Below, piece by piece: positions 53,541-63,377 of a stretch of 64,000 bases of DNA. This DNA is from Przewalskia tangutica (Eukaryota; Streptophyta; Magnoliopsida; Solanales; Solanaceae), in assembly GCA_029844215.1 (NCBI GenBank), contig CM056724.1, forward strand, positions 31,410,446 to 31,474,445. The letters are read 5' to 3'. Position 1 is the stretch's first letter; each line of letters begins with the position of its first letter. The notes under the pieces are model-generated. The model searched no databases. It was given only the letters and a program-made list of their open reading frames with translations, and was not told the DNA's origin. Made by a program: the position numbers and the translations under genes.

Positions 53541-53881
53541 AGTTAGGCCGAAGATCTAAAGGGGATAATAAACAGGGAAGGAACTGGTATATAAGGGATT
53601 GAATAATGAAAAGATAATTAAATAATACAGTAAGTAAATGAAGATTAACTTACAAATTAAAGTTCCAAGTTATGGAAACCATAATTCAAAGGATCTGCAG
53701 GAATTTAAAGTAGGTGGTAGAACCAACCATAGATTTAAATGCAGTAGGTGGTAGAACCAAACATGATGCAGGAATATAAATAATTTTAAAACGTGAATTT
53801 AAATGCAAGAATTTAAAGAACATGAATATTTAAAAGATTTAGGAGGTAGTACCATCCATAATCATATTATTCAAAACTTTA
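53539..53881 (-). repeat. Terminal redundancy of the viral copy, 3' member
   Basis: Matches 58740-59036. It carries an extra stretch of about 57 bases near 53583-53640. Its outer edge lies at the primer-site boundary. Confidence 0.85.
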
Positions 53882-54164
53882 AAATACTTACAAGGAGTTT
53901 AATTCCGAACGGTGTATTGTTCATATGATATGAGTTCATATGAATCATATGGGACATATGAAGGTATTTTGGGGAATTTAGAAATTTCGGGTAATGTATT
54001 TTGAGGAGTTGATCTTCATAGACTCCCCGAGGTCATATGAAGAAGAAATTTTAACTAATCTACTAAGGGGATAATCTGAAAGAAGTTCAAAACTCTAGAG
54101 AGAAGGAAGAGAATTAGGAACTAAGGAAAGAAAAAGCTTCTCTAACTAAGGGAGAGAGGTTCTC

Positions 54165-54252
54165 CTTTTATAGAAGAATTACAAAGTGGGATTTACTATT
54201 ACAAACAATATTTAAATAATTAAACTATTCATCCGAGTGCATAATGACGTCA
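54165..54252 (-). promoter_or_regulatory. Putative viral promoter: TATA box and as-1-like element
   Basis: Minus-strand TTCTATAAAAGGAG (TATA) lies at about 54163-54176. About 70 bases upstream on that strand lies GTCATGCATGACGTCATTAT (54245-54264), with TGACGTCA and a second TGAC half, similar to the as-1 element of caulimovirid promoters. Position and order fit a pregenomic RNA promoter. Confidence 0.55.
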
Positions 54253-54688
54253 TGCATGACCTCGTTGTTTTTGTCTTCACCTCGAATCTAGCTTTCACTA
54301 TTTGGGCATTTATTTTATCGGGAATTTTTGTCAATTATTCCTTCGGGATTTTCGATATTCTGTTGGCAGCATCTAGAATCCGCTGTTGCAAAAAACAGGA
54401 CTAACTTCATCTTCATTGCCAAAAACAAGACTATCTTCATTTTGACTAATCTTCATTGCAGGTAATTTTTATTCAGAATCCATTATCTTCAGAATCATAT
54501 TGTATGATGAAACTGTTTTATCATCTGAACAGGACTTTCTTTGGGCATTTGTATTTGTCTTCTTCAAATCATATGAATATTCATGATTAATGGAATTTTG
54601 TGTGTAACAAGTGTTATGGCACAAAAAGGAAATGAGCCAAGCTTGATGGTAACCTAAATTTTTTCTGAATTCAAAGTAACTCGTATTG

Positions 54689-54851
54689 ATTTGAGAAAGG
54701 GTTTTGAAAATTCTTTCTCTATTTTAGAAAACATTTAATAGAAATTGATTTGAGAAAGGGTTTTGAAAATTCTTTCTCTATTTTTAGAAAATATTTAATT
54801 GATTTGAGAAAGGGTTTTGAAAATTCTTTCTCTATTTTTAGAAAACATTTA
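54689..54851. repeat. Triplicated ~55-bp unit in the viral 3' region
   Basis: Three copies of TTTGAGAAAGGGTTTTGAAA followed by ATTCTTTCTCTATTTT and an AAAAC/TATTTA spacer. Shorter repeats of TATGAACCAG and GAAATTGTATCAACTTCTTT units follow at 54889-55000. Confidence 0.85.
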
Positions 54852-54853
54852 GT

Positions 54854-57192
54854 TTAATCATCTTTTGTATTTTGGATGATTCCTTGCTTATGAACCAGTA
54901 ATTGTCCTTGGATGATCCTTTGTTTATGAACCAGAAATTGTATCAACTTCTTTCTTCTTATGGCCAGAAATTGTATCAACTTCTTTCTTCTTCTGGGGGA
55001 TTTGTGAAGGAGTAAGAGGGGTTTTTTAGGTATCTTCTCTGTTTTGGAGGAATTCACGGATTAGGAAATCTGGAATGGAATTTGTTTCTCCTTTTATATA
55101 TTCAATATCAAAATAAAAAATACTGAGAATTGCTTGCCATCGTGCAAAAATTTGTTTTGATGCAAGGTTTTGAACATCCTTTTGTAAAACCTCTTTAGCA
55201 CTTTTGCAGTCGACTCTAAGTAAAAAATTTTGATTTAGTAAATCACATTAAAATTTTTGTATGCATAAGACGATGCTCAAAATTTCTTTTTTAATAGTGG
55301 AATAGTTTTTCTGGGTATCATTCCAATGGGAAGAGGTGTACTGGACAATACATTCTTTTCCCCCAGATTTTTGTTTCAAGATCCCTCCGTATCCTAAGTA
55401 TGAGACATTTGTTTCTACTATCTTAGGTAGCTGAGGGTCTGCTATATGAAGACACGATATTTCTAGTACTTTTTTCTTGATTTTCTGGACACAGAGAGTA
55501 TGGTTGTCTGTCCATGGAGACATATTTTTTCTTAGTCTATTATGGTGTACTTTTGGCATCTTATTGATCTCTGGATAAAAAACTAAAACATAATTTAAGC
55601 TACCTAAGAATCTTTGCAGTTGAGTTTTATCAATGATTTTGTCAGAGAATTTGTTTGCGAATTCTAAGGACCTTTCTATTGGAGTCATTTTACCTTGGGA
55701 TAGATAATATCCTAGAAATCATATCTTTGTTTGAAATAGGCTCATTTTTTATTTGGATACTACTAATCCATTTTTCTTAGTTACAAAGAAGAATGTTTTA
55801 AGATGTTTAAAGTGTTCTTCTACGGAGTTTGAGAAGATTAAAACATCATCAATATAGACTATGCAGAATTTGGAATAATCATTAAAAATATCATTCATTA
55901 TTCATTGAAATTCTGTAGGCGTATTTTTTAGATCAAAATGCATTACATTCCATTCGTATTGCCCAAAGGGTACTGTAAAGGCGGTTTTATAACAATCTTT
56001 GGTAGAGATTTAGATTTGCCAAAACCCTGATTTCATGTCGAATTTTGAAAATATTAAGGCTGAATGTAATTTTTGTAACAAGTCTTTTTGTTTGGAATTG
56101 GGTATCTAATCCATTTGAGGGATGTGTTTAAGGGTTTATAGTTTATTACCAATCTAAGAATTCCTCTTTCTATTTCGGAATTTTTGTTTACTTAGAAAGA
56201 AGCACAACTCTAAGGGGATCGATATTTGGAAATTAATTTTTTATTTTCAAGATCTTGAATTTCTTTTCTACAATGTTGTTCAAGGTCACTATTCATTTGA
56301 ATGGGTCTGGCTTTTGTTGGAATTTATCTTTCGTCAAAATCTTTTTTATAAGGAAGATCTACTATGTATTGTTTTCTGCTCCAAAAAGCATTTGGAATAT
56401 CGGAACATATTTCTGCTTCGAAGATTTTTTGGAGTTTAGAAATTTGTTTTTTAACTTCGGGTTTTTCTAATTGTATATTCAATCTTTTAAGAGAAACTTC
56501 TTTTTTCAGTTCTTGTAGGTGGTACGATTTTCCTTGTATTTTTGCGTTTATATCATCTTCATGTATCGAACATGTTCTTATTATGTTTAAATTTCTTGTT
56601 TTTGATTTTGCTATAAAATTGAATTTTAATTTCTTTTTATTAAATTTAAAAAATACGGAATCACTATCTATCATATAAGGAGTGATGAAATTTATGAACG
56701 ATGTTCCTAAGATGACAGAACTGTGTATGTTATCTGTTAAAACAAATGGTGTTGCTATAGAAACTCCGCCGTTTTCAATTGTCGCACTGGTCTTTGAATT
56801 AATTTTGATTTTAGTGTAATTAGCTGCTTTTACTCTTTCACTAGTTTTTTCTCTGAATTTTTCTGGTACTATGTCTATTTTTATTAGGTTTAAATCTGCA
56901 CCTGTATCGAAAAGTGCAATTGTTTGAATTTTAAAGTTATCCGAGAATTTAAGAGTTATTTTTATTAGGTATCTCTTTGACTTGATTTGTCTTAAGATAT
57001 TAAGAAAGCCTTCTGGAATTTCTTCTAGTTTTTTCGGTTCTATGGGGTTTTCTGAATTGGATTTAGAATTTTGTGATGTAAGTTTTGCAAGGATTACTTT
57101 TATTAATTTAGAATCTTGTTTTTGTTTTTCTTTTAATTCTTTTATCTCTAATTTTACTTCTTTTATTTCTTTTTGTAATTCATGTTTTGTTA
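54854..57192 (-). pseudogene. Viral protease, reverse transcriptase and RNase H, broken
   Basis: A retropepsin-type aspartic protease motif (D-T-G-A) lies near 56910 and its partner hydrophobic-Gly segment near 56705. The reverse transcriptase occupies about 56290-55690, with its YIDD box at 55846-55857. RNase H lies at about 55690-55080. In caulimovirids these domains form one polyprotein that makes genomic DNA from pregenomic RNA. Here at least four in-frame stops (for example near 56010, 55900, 55785 and 55720) and frame changes split the RT and RNase H. The last 150 codons include short tandem repeats. The gene is non-functional. Confidence 0.85.
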
Positions 57193-57822
57193 TTACTTTG
57201 TTATTCTTTTTTTATTATTGTCTAATACACATATGTGTTTTTCTTTTTCAATTTTTTCAGACGAATTAGTCGTGGCTAATTCATGTATTTGACGAGAAAC
57301 ATCAGGTCCTGTCCTGGTGTCTGAATCAGAATAATGATGTAATTTCATTTTATAGTATTTTGATGTATGTTCGTATTTAGATTTATCTCTTTTAGGATTT
57401 ATTTTACTTCGGAATTGTTGTAAAATATTATCGTTATTGGAGTTATGTTTTAAAGTTTCTACCATTTTTTCAGTAGATTGTGGTGTATCCGGTATAATAA
57501 ATTTTGTATTAGAACTGCCGGATGTTTCAATTTTACTTAATTGGTCTTGTATAGCCTGAATGAATTCAGACTTACTTTGTTTGATATATTTAATACTATC
57601 CTTGGATACCTGAAAAGGCTTGAAGATTGGGCTTTTAAATTTTGTTTCCTTAGGCATTTCTGTGGAACCTATAGTGACTACAGAGTAGTTTTTTATGTAA
57701 TTTTCGATTCTGTCTAATTGTTTCCCTATGATATTTAAATTAATATTAGTAAAGTTATTTTGTGCAATGATGTTTTTTGTATTTGTTCTTTCATCTTCTG
57801 AATGAGTTTTAAAAGGAAACAC
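57193..57822 (-). pseudogene. Viral polyprotein segment upstream of protease (coat region?)
   Basis: A 209-codon open stretch rich in Lys, Asn and Ser, with IIGKQLDRIENYIKNY near its start, a short motif common in caulimovirid polyproteins between coat and protease. I see no CCHC zinc finger, the usual mark of the coat protein, so that part seems deleted. The ATG is only the first Met in an open frame and not a supported start. Confidence 0.55.
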
Positions 57823-58550
57823 GTCTATGGAGCTTCCATGGACGTTAAGTTTGATCCCTTGTAGAGGGGGAGGGGGTGATTGGACTAGATTTTTCTAGAA
57901 TCAGCTATAGTTTCCCACTCATGTGTCTTATTCCTAGTTGTAATGGGGTTTATTGATTTAGGAAAAGGGAATTCCATAGAATTTTGGGAAGAGTATATTG
58001 TACACCAATTAAAAAAGGAAATATTTATTTCATTCCTTTTTATGAATTATAGAGTTCTTCTTGTATTTGTTTTCGTGTATTTAAGAAGTTTTTAAAGAAC
58101 CAAATCCTTTTTAAGGTTTTGTTCTCCATAAAATTCTTTATGAAAGAATTTTATATTAATCTGAAATCCCTCAATATCATTGTGGGAGTTGTTCATGACT
58201 AAATAAATCTCAGAGAATTTAAAATTGAGCAGTGGATATGTTTAGTGTATTTGTGCACCAGTTTATTTGTCTTTGTTGGATAGAAATATTTGAATTAATG
58301 TTATTAAATTTTTTGATATAGAATAAAGATTTTATCTACAATTATCTTATAGCTTTTCAGCGACTCGATTGGCACTAATTTAGAATAATATCTTATTAAA
58401 TTTTTAACTTCAATTTTTTCTTTGAGTAATTTTCTTTTAATTATTGTATGTAACCACTTGGTTGAGTTACCATTCAGGTTTTCGAGGTATCTTATAGAAA
58501 GATTTGTTTTGAAGAATGGTAAGATCTTGGATTTGTAGAATTAATCTTAG
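57823..58550 (-). pseudogene. Viral leader and movement-protein remnant
   Basis: Broken text downstream of the leader. A stretch near 57920-57990 (KTHEWETIADSR) resembles the end of a caulimovirid movement protein; the core transport domain is not visible. Many stops. Confidence 0.45.
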
Positions 58551-58727
58551 TAATGGATGTTCGTCTGCCTTACACACGAGGACTTACAGTAATCCTGCGG
58601 TCTGATCGCTCGGAATTTTGGGATTTAACCAACTTAGAAGGCTCATCCGTGGACGAGTTTATCGGGGAATCCAAACAGAGATTTCACCTGATCTGGATAT
58701 CATATCTCTCTATATCCCTACCCTTTA

Positions 58728-58742
58728 TGACTCTGATACCAA
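58728..58742 (-). promoter_or_regulatory. Viral primer binding site (tRNA-iMet)
   Basis: Minus-strand CTTGGTATCAGAGTC lies at the inner edge of the upstream terminal repeat, where caulimovirids prime minus-strand DNA synthesis. Confidence 0.85.
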
Positions 58743-59036
58743 GTTAGGCCTAGGATCTAAAGGGGATAATAAACAGGGAAGGAAAAGATTAACTTACAAA
58801 TTAAGGTTCCAAGTTATGGAAACCATAATTCAAAGGATCTGTAAGAATTTAAAGGAATTTAAAGTAGGTGGTAGAATCAACCATAGATTTAAATGCAGTA
58901 GGTGGTAGAACCAATCATGATGCAGGAATATAAATAATTTAAAAACATGAATTTAAATATAAGAATTTAAAGCACATGAATATTTAAAAGATTTAGGAGG
59001 TAGTACCATCCATAATCATATTATTCAAAACTTTAA
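58740..59036 (-). repeat. Terminal redundancy of the viral copy, 5' member
   Basis: Matches 53539-53881 with about 57 bases fewer and few substitutions. It ends in TA repeats at 59035. Confidence 0.85.
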
Positions 59037-60051
59037 TATATATATATATTATTACTTTTGTGTGAATTCAATCATAGATTTGTAAATTTTAAAAAATAAG
59101 ATTTAAATGTGAGTGTGTGTATATATAGACACACACATATATATAATAAAAGTGAAAACGTGCTGGTGAATGGTAAAAGACCAAAATATACTTCTACAAT
59201 TAAATAAATAAATTGTTTTAACTAATAAATTAAAAAAAATTAATAAATCAGTCATTTTAAGTAAAAAAGGACCCAACCCTTGATTTCACTCCTACACTTA
59301 CAAAAAATATTGTACGTCTCTCCTGCTCTCTCTCTCAAGACCCGTCCCCAAATCCTATTCCATTCCATTTTCAACTCAAGAACTACAATCTTTCATCCAT
59401 TAACATCACTAAGGTAAGGATTTTTCATTCCATAGCCCTAGTTCTTGAGTTTTTTTTGGATCCAAGCCCTCTGGTGAAACACTAAGTGTTGATTTAATTC
59501 CTATTAGTCTAAACCTTTTTTCGTATGTGTGGGTGTGATCAAGTGGGGGAGTTGTAGATTCAAGCCCCAACCTCGATTTGGCTGCCACCACAAGAGGTAA
59601 TCCCTAATCCTTATTTAATTTTCTTCTCCAACCTCGTTTAATATAGTGAAATATGATGTGTTATGTGTTAATTCAATGAATTTTGATTGTTATGGACTAT
59701 TTGAAGATGTGATATTTGTTTAAAAGCATGTATTAGTTCTTAAGGATCATGTTTGGTTGATTTAGTGTCATATTATGCTTACTATATCATCTAATGTTAA
59801 TTTAAACCTAGTAATGAACCAAGAAGGTAAAATCAATCCCCTTTCTTTAATTTAGTGTCATATTAGTTATATGTTCTTTGCTTATTCATCACATCAGAAA
59901 CCGAAAGGAATTGGCCTGTTTGCATTGAGATTTTCTGAACTATTATGTCGACTGTCATGTGTTATTGACATTCATAATGCGAAAGTTGAGCCAAGTTCTG
60001 TTTTTAGATGTTTATTGAAATGTCTTGTAATGGGATATTTTGCAATTGCAG
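59037..60051. other. CACTA B interior, possible captured 5' gene DNA
   Basis: After the TA repeat comes AT-rich DNA, a GTGTGTGTATATATAGACAC microsatellite near 59111-59150, and from 59275 a more balanced stretch with CTCTCTCTCTCAAGACCCGT and a possible splice donor (AAGGTAAGGA) at 59409. This could be a captured 5' UTR. No protein is supported. Confidence 0.35.
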
Positions 60052-60558
60052 TTACATCAGTGGAGAGTAGAACAAGGGCTTTGCAATATTTGGGCTTAGA
60101 TGGAGAGAAAAGTTCTATGGGGATTGATGTAAGTTAGTTAGTATATATTCTATTTTTGTTTTATCTTTTTTAATGAGACTTTGGAAAGATGTTTACATTT
60201 TAGAAACTTTCAAGTTACTGAAAAAGTAGATTAAGTGATTTTAGTTCATTCTCACTAAATGTTAGGAGGATTGTGGTTTCTATTTATTGTTTGAGATGAA
60301 ATGTGCATTACATAATCTTGAAAATTACTTGCCTATTCAAAGTAGATTAGCCATAAACTTCGTTTTCCTTTTATGGTGATTCATTTTGAGGGAAACACTA
60401 AAGGGTGTCATTTTAGTTTAATTGGGTGTTTTACTTTAGTTATACTATGTTGTAAAGAATTTTGAAATTATTTTGGTTCAGGGTTTGAAGGTGAATCTAA
60501 TACCGACAGACTATTCTATGCCTGGAATGACTGGATATGAACTTCTAAAAAAATCAAG
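60052..60558 (+). pseudogene. Captured exons of a type-A response regulator (ARR-like)
   Basis: Two exon-like pieces lie in the plus strand with intact splice signals. 60052-60128 follows TTGCAG and precedes GTAAGT, encoding TSVESRTRALQYLGLDGEKS. 60482-60558 follows TTCAG and precedes GTTAG, encoding GLKVNLIPTDYSMPGMTGYE plus LLKKS. They match the receiver domain of plant type-A cytokinin response regulators, including the phospho-acceptor Asp in TDYSMPGMTGYELL. The earlier exon (acidic pocket) and the later one (with the conserved Lys) are not found, so the receiver is incomplete. The pieces lie inside the CACTA element, which points to transduplication from a host gene. Confidence 0.85.
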
Positions 60559-61400
60559 GTTAGTTGAGGATGGGATTGCTTTGTTTCATATTATGTCTCT
60601 GTTGGTGTATCTGCTATTGCTTCTTGAAATGCAACTATTAAATCCTTCAAATGCAACTGCTAAATCCTTTACTACCTATACAGGATACTAATCTATGTAG
60701 TGATACTCATTTAATTAGTGAAACTTTTATTCCATTTAGCTACTGTTTTATTGGAAACTATTGCGGGATACTCATTCTTCACTTTTCTCTTTCTTTGCAT
60801 AATTTGGGGGAATTCTCCAATCCTAAAATTTAGCTACGTCAATGTTCTCGAGCTGCTGCATTTTGGTTGCCCCACTGCTGCTGCGTCTTGAGGTCCAATC
60901 CTAATATGTTTCTTTGAAGATGCTGGTTGTGACTGCCTTTTGAGGCTTACTACTGTCTTTGATGCCCATTCTTGAGACGACAATTTTATGAATAAGCTTA
61001 GAAAACCACTAGCCTATTTTAGAAAGCTGTTTGTTATAACTTGAAATGTAAAATTTGATAAACCCTGCTACAAAAGGGAAAAAGACATACTTTGTGTACT
61101 TAACATAGAATTGCCCACTTGGCCAACTGGAAAATATTTCCTTCTTTCTATTGCAGGAAGAAGACTCCTTACATCACTGACTCATAGTGTAAGTTCTTTA
61201 GCTGCTCTCATATTTATATCTTGCTAATCTGCAACCTTGAAGCCTGATAGTGCTGTGTTGATCTTGTTGATAATAGTATTCTGTTGTTTCTTGTCATTTT
61301 TTTAAAATTCTCTGTATGAAATATTTATTTGATACAGGATGATGTTCTCATGTCATGTGTTAATATCTACCACACATGTTATTGCTTCCTCACAATTAGG
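60559..61400. other. Captured intron-like DNA
   Basis: T-rich sequence after the response-regulator exon, with no supported coding. It includes the duplicated words CTTCTTGAAATGCAACT and AATGCAACTGCTAAATCCTT near 60630-60670. Confidence 0.4.
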
Positions 61401-61419
61401 CCTTTCAACCATGTCAGAG

Positions 61420-61870
61420 ATTGTTTTCATAAACCCAGGCATGCTTGGGTCACTTTTATCAAGAAGAAGAATAGTTTGAATATCTTCTAGTCCATTGTGG
61501 TGGATTTGCATTTCTTGGTGAAGAACCAAGTTCCTTCAATGCCCTTCTCTCAAGATACTCTGTGTTCTTTTGAATTGCACTGACCATCTTAGGATTATAT
61601 GCAGTTTTGACCTTTTTGTATCCAATCCTTGTCTATTTCTCTTTGGTTTTCATGCAAAGAGATTAGTACTTCTGAGGAATTTGTTCAGCTGTTAGGTTCA
61701 GCTGCACTTATCCAACTTGTCAGCAAGAAACTTCTATTTGCAGAGGTACTTCAGCACCATTTACAATGTATCCTTTCTTGCCTTGAAAGGGGCATCCACC
61801 AGAAACGTAGTATCTTGGCCTTAGTTGCACTTTCCCTTTTTGAATTGTTCATTTCTTTTACCTGTTGAGT
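61420..61870 (-). pseudogene. Gene-like fragment of unknown origin, minus strand
   Basis: On the minus strand this region has gene-like base use and open stretches: RPRYYVSGGCPFQGKKGYIV near 61760-61835 and NTEYLERRALKELGSSPRNA near 61500-61560, separated by stops. I do not recognise the protein. The opposite orientation to the response-regulator exons suggests a separate capture event. The parent gene is unknown. Confidence 0.4.
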
Positions 61871-62171
61871 GTTTTGTCCCCTTTTCAATACCATGTATAT
61901 CCTTCAACTTTAGTAAGATCTTGAGTGTAATAGTGTATTCTGAAGAACACTTGAAGGCTTAAATGATGTCATTTAAAAGAAATACCATTTGATTCATAAA
62001 TTTGACTTCTATAACTGTTCTGTGCTATGATAGAAAGTGAATCCCATTTTATATACTGTTAATAAAATGAGACTGGCCTCTATGGTTTCCACAGGTTACT
62101 TCACGTCGATAATGATCATGGTAGAGAATTTTCGAACTTGAGAGGTCCATTAATATTTTCACATTACTTTC

Positions 62172-62625
62172 CAGGACAGAAAGCAAAGCCTGAAACAAGT
62201 TGATGAGTTCCTCACCAAAGAGGTTGCTCCAAAGGAGCTTGTAGGTGACATTAAGGTAATGTGCTTATACGTTCAGAACTTTAAGTGTTTTGTTTCCCAT
62301 ATCATAAAACTGTATGTTTGCTTTCAACGAGATATATACTTCAAGTCACAGTTCCATTAATCATGTACTTGTGCCTCTCACCCTGAAACTTCAGCAAATA
62401 GGAATGGCTCTTCTTCCAGTCCCAGTGACTAGCAAGGCTCTACCTTCACATGCAGAGACAACTGTGTCTCTGAATCAGTTCCCGAGGTGGACGTTGTATC
62501 ATCTAAAGTAGAAGCATCTGTCGAGGCCTACTCCTGAAATCAATTCAGTCCCTGAACCAGAAGGCAATGTCTTTACTTTCACTTTCAGTGGAAATTCAGA
62601 GTCACTTTCACCATATCCTAATGTA
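62172..62625 (+). pseudogene. Second unidentified captured segment, plus strand
   Basis: Two exon-like pieces: 62175-62255 after a CCAG and before GTAATG (DRKQSLKQVDEFLTKEVAPK), and 62395-62622 after CTTCAG and before GTAAG (includes PEPEGNVFTFTFSGNSESLS). The second contains a stop in the frame I read. No family recognised. The T-rich DNA between them looks like an intron. Confidence 0.4.
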
Positions 62626-63377
62626 AGTTATCCTTATCATTCTGAATAGTTGTCTGATCATTTTATTATAATTTGTTACATGAATTTCCGCACAACATAT
62701 CCATCGATTTTAATATCTTTATTGCTGATCAAAGAGATGAAAAGTAAATGGACGAAAAAGATCTATACCAGCGATATCTAATATAGTTGGGATTAAGTTT
62801 TGATTATGTTATTACATTTACTTTTGGTCCGATGTTCTATAAGAGTCTTTTAGTCTTATCAGAGGTTCATAAGTTCATAAGTTACATGATAACTTCTAGT
62901 ACTTTTTCTTTCTATTTATTTTATATGATATTGAACTGCGACAAGCTTAAATGGAGAGACACGAACAGTGAGGATTGATTTAGCAACCCACGACTTGCTC
63001 GAGATTGTTGCGTAATAGTAATTGTTGATTAAAGAGATGTTTCTTGTTTATATTATGATACTTTTGACAAAGTACACAAGTATATCAAGAGTTGTCATCC
63101 TCATTATATTAACATCAAAAATTTGTGGCTTTCTTCTTTGTTGGAATCTTCTTCTGTCATATAGGTATCGAAAATATTTTGATCGTGAGCGGGTTGAAGG
63201 AGATGATGGTCATGAAAATATTTGAAGAGTTCGTGTTCGTATTGCATAGGAGATGGAATTTAACAATGTTTTAGTCTTGTATTAAGAACTTTATTAACGC
63301 TTTGAATGATTATCCATTTTGGGAATACTTTGTACAATAGATTCTAGCTATTTAATGTATATTTTTGGTGTTATTTA
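62626..63377. other. CACTA B interior, nothing recognised
   Basis: AT-rich, with short frames only. The text near 63100-63230 (a 40-codon open stretch) has no motif. Confidence 0.35.

Larger units (their letters stand above)
53539..59036 (-). mobile_element. Endogenous caulimovirid (pararetrovirus) copy, broken
   Basis: A minus-strand viral copy with a tRNA-Met primer site at 58728-58742, a long leader, movement-protein and capsid-region remnants, then protease, reverse transcriptase and RNase H. A segment of about 300-340 bp is repeated at both ends (53539-53881 and 58740-59036). The virus-type RNase H end and the protease layout separate it from gypsy elements. Caulimovirid genomes are usually 7-8 kb; this copy is about 5.5 kb including the repeat, so a large piece around movement and coat proteins is missing. 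Stops and frameshifts are frequent. It lies between two TA-repeat halves, as reported for florendovirus-type integrations; genus is not assigned. Confidence 0.88.

Noticed and set aside
59871..60137. 88-codon frame treated as a whole gene
   Set aside because: Only its last part is exon of a response regulator; the upstream part reads through an intron, as shown by the TTGCAG acceptor at 60046-60051.
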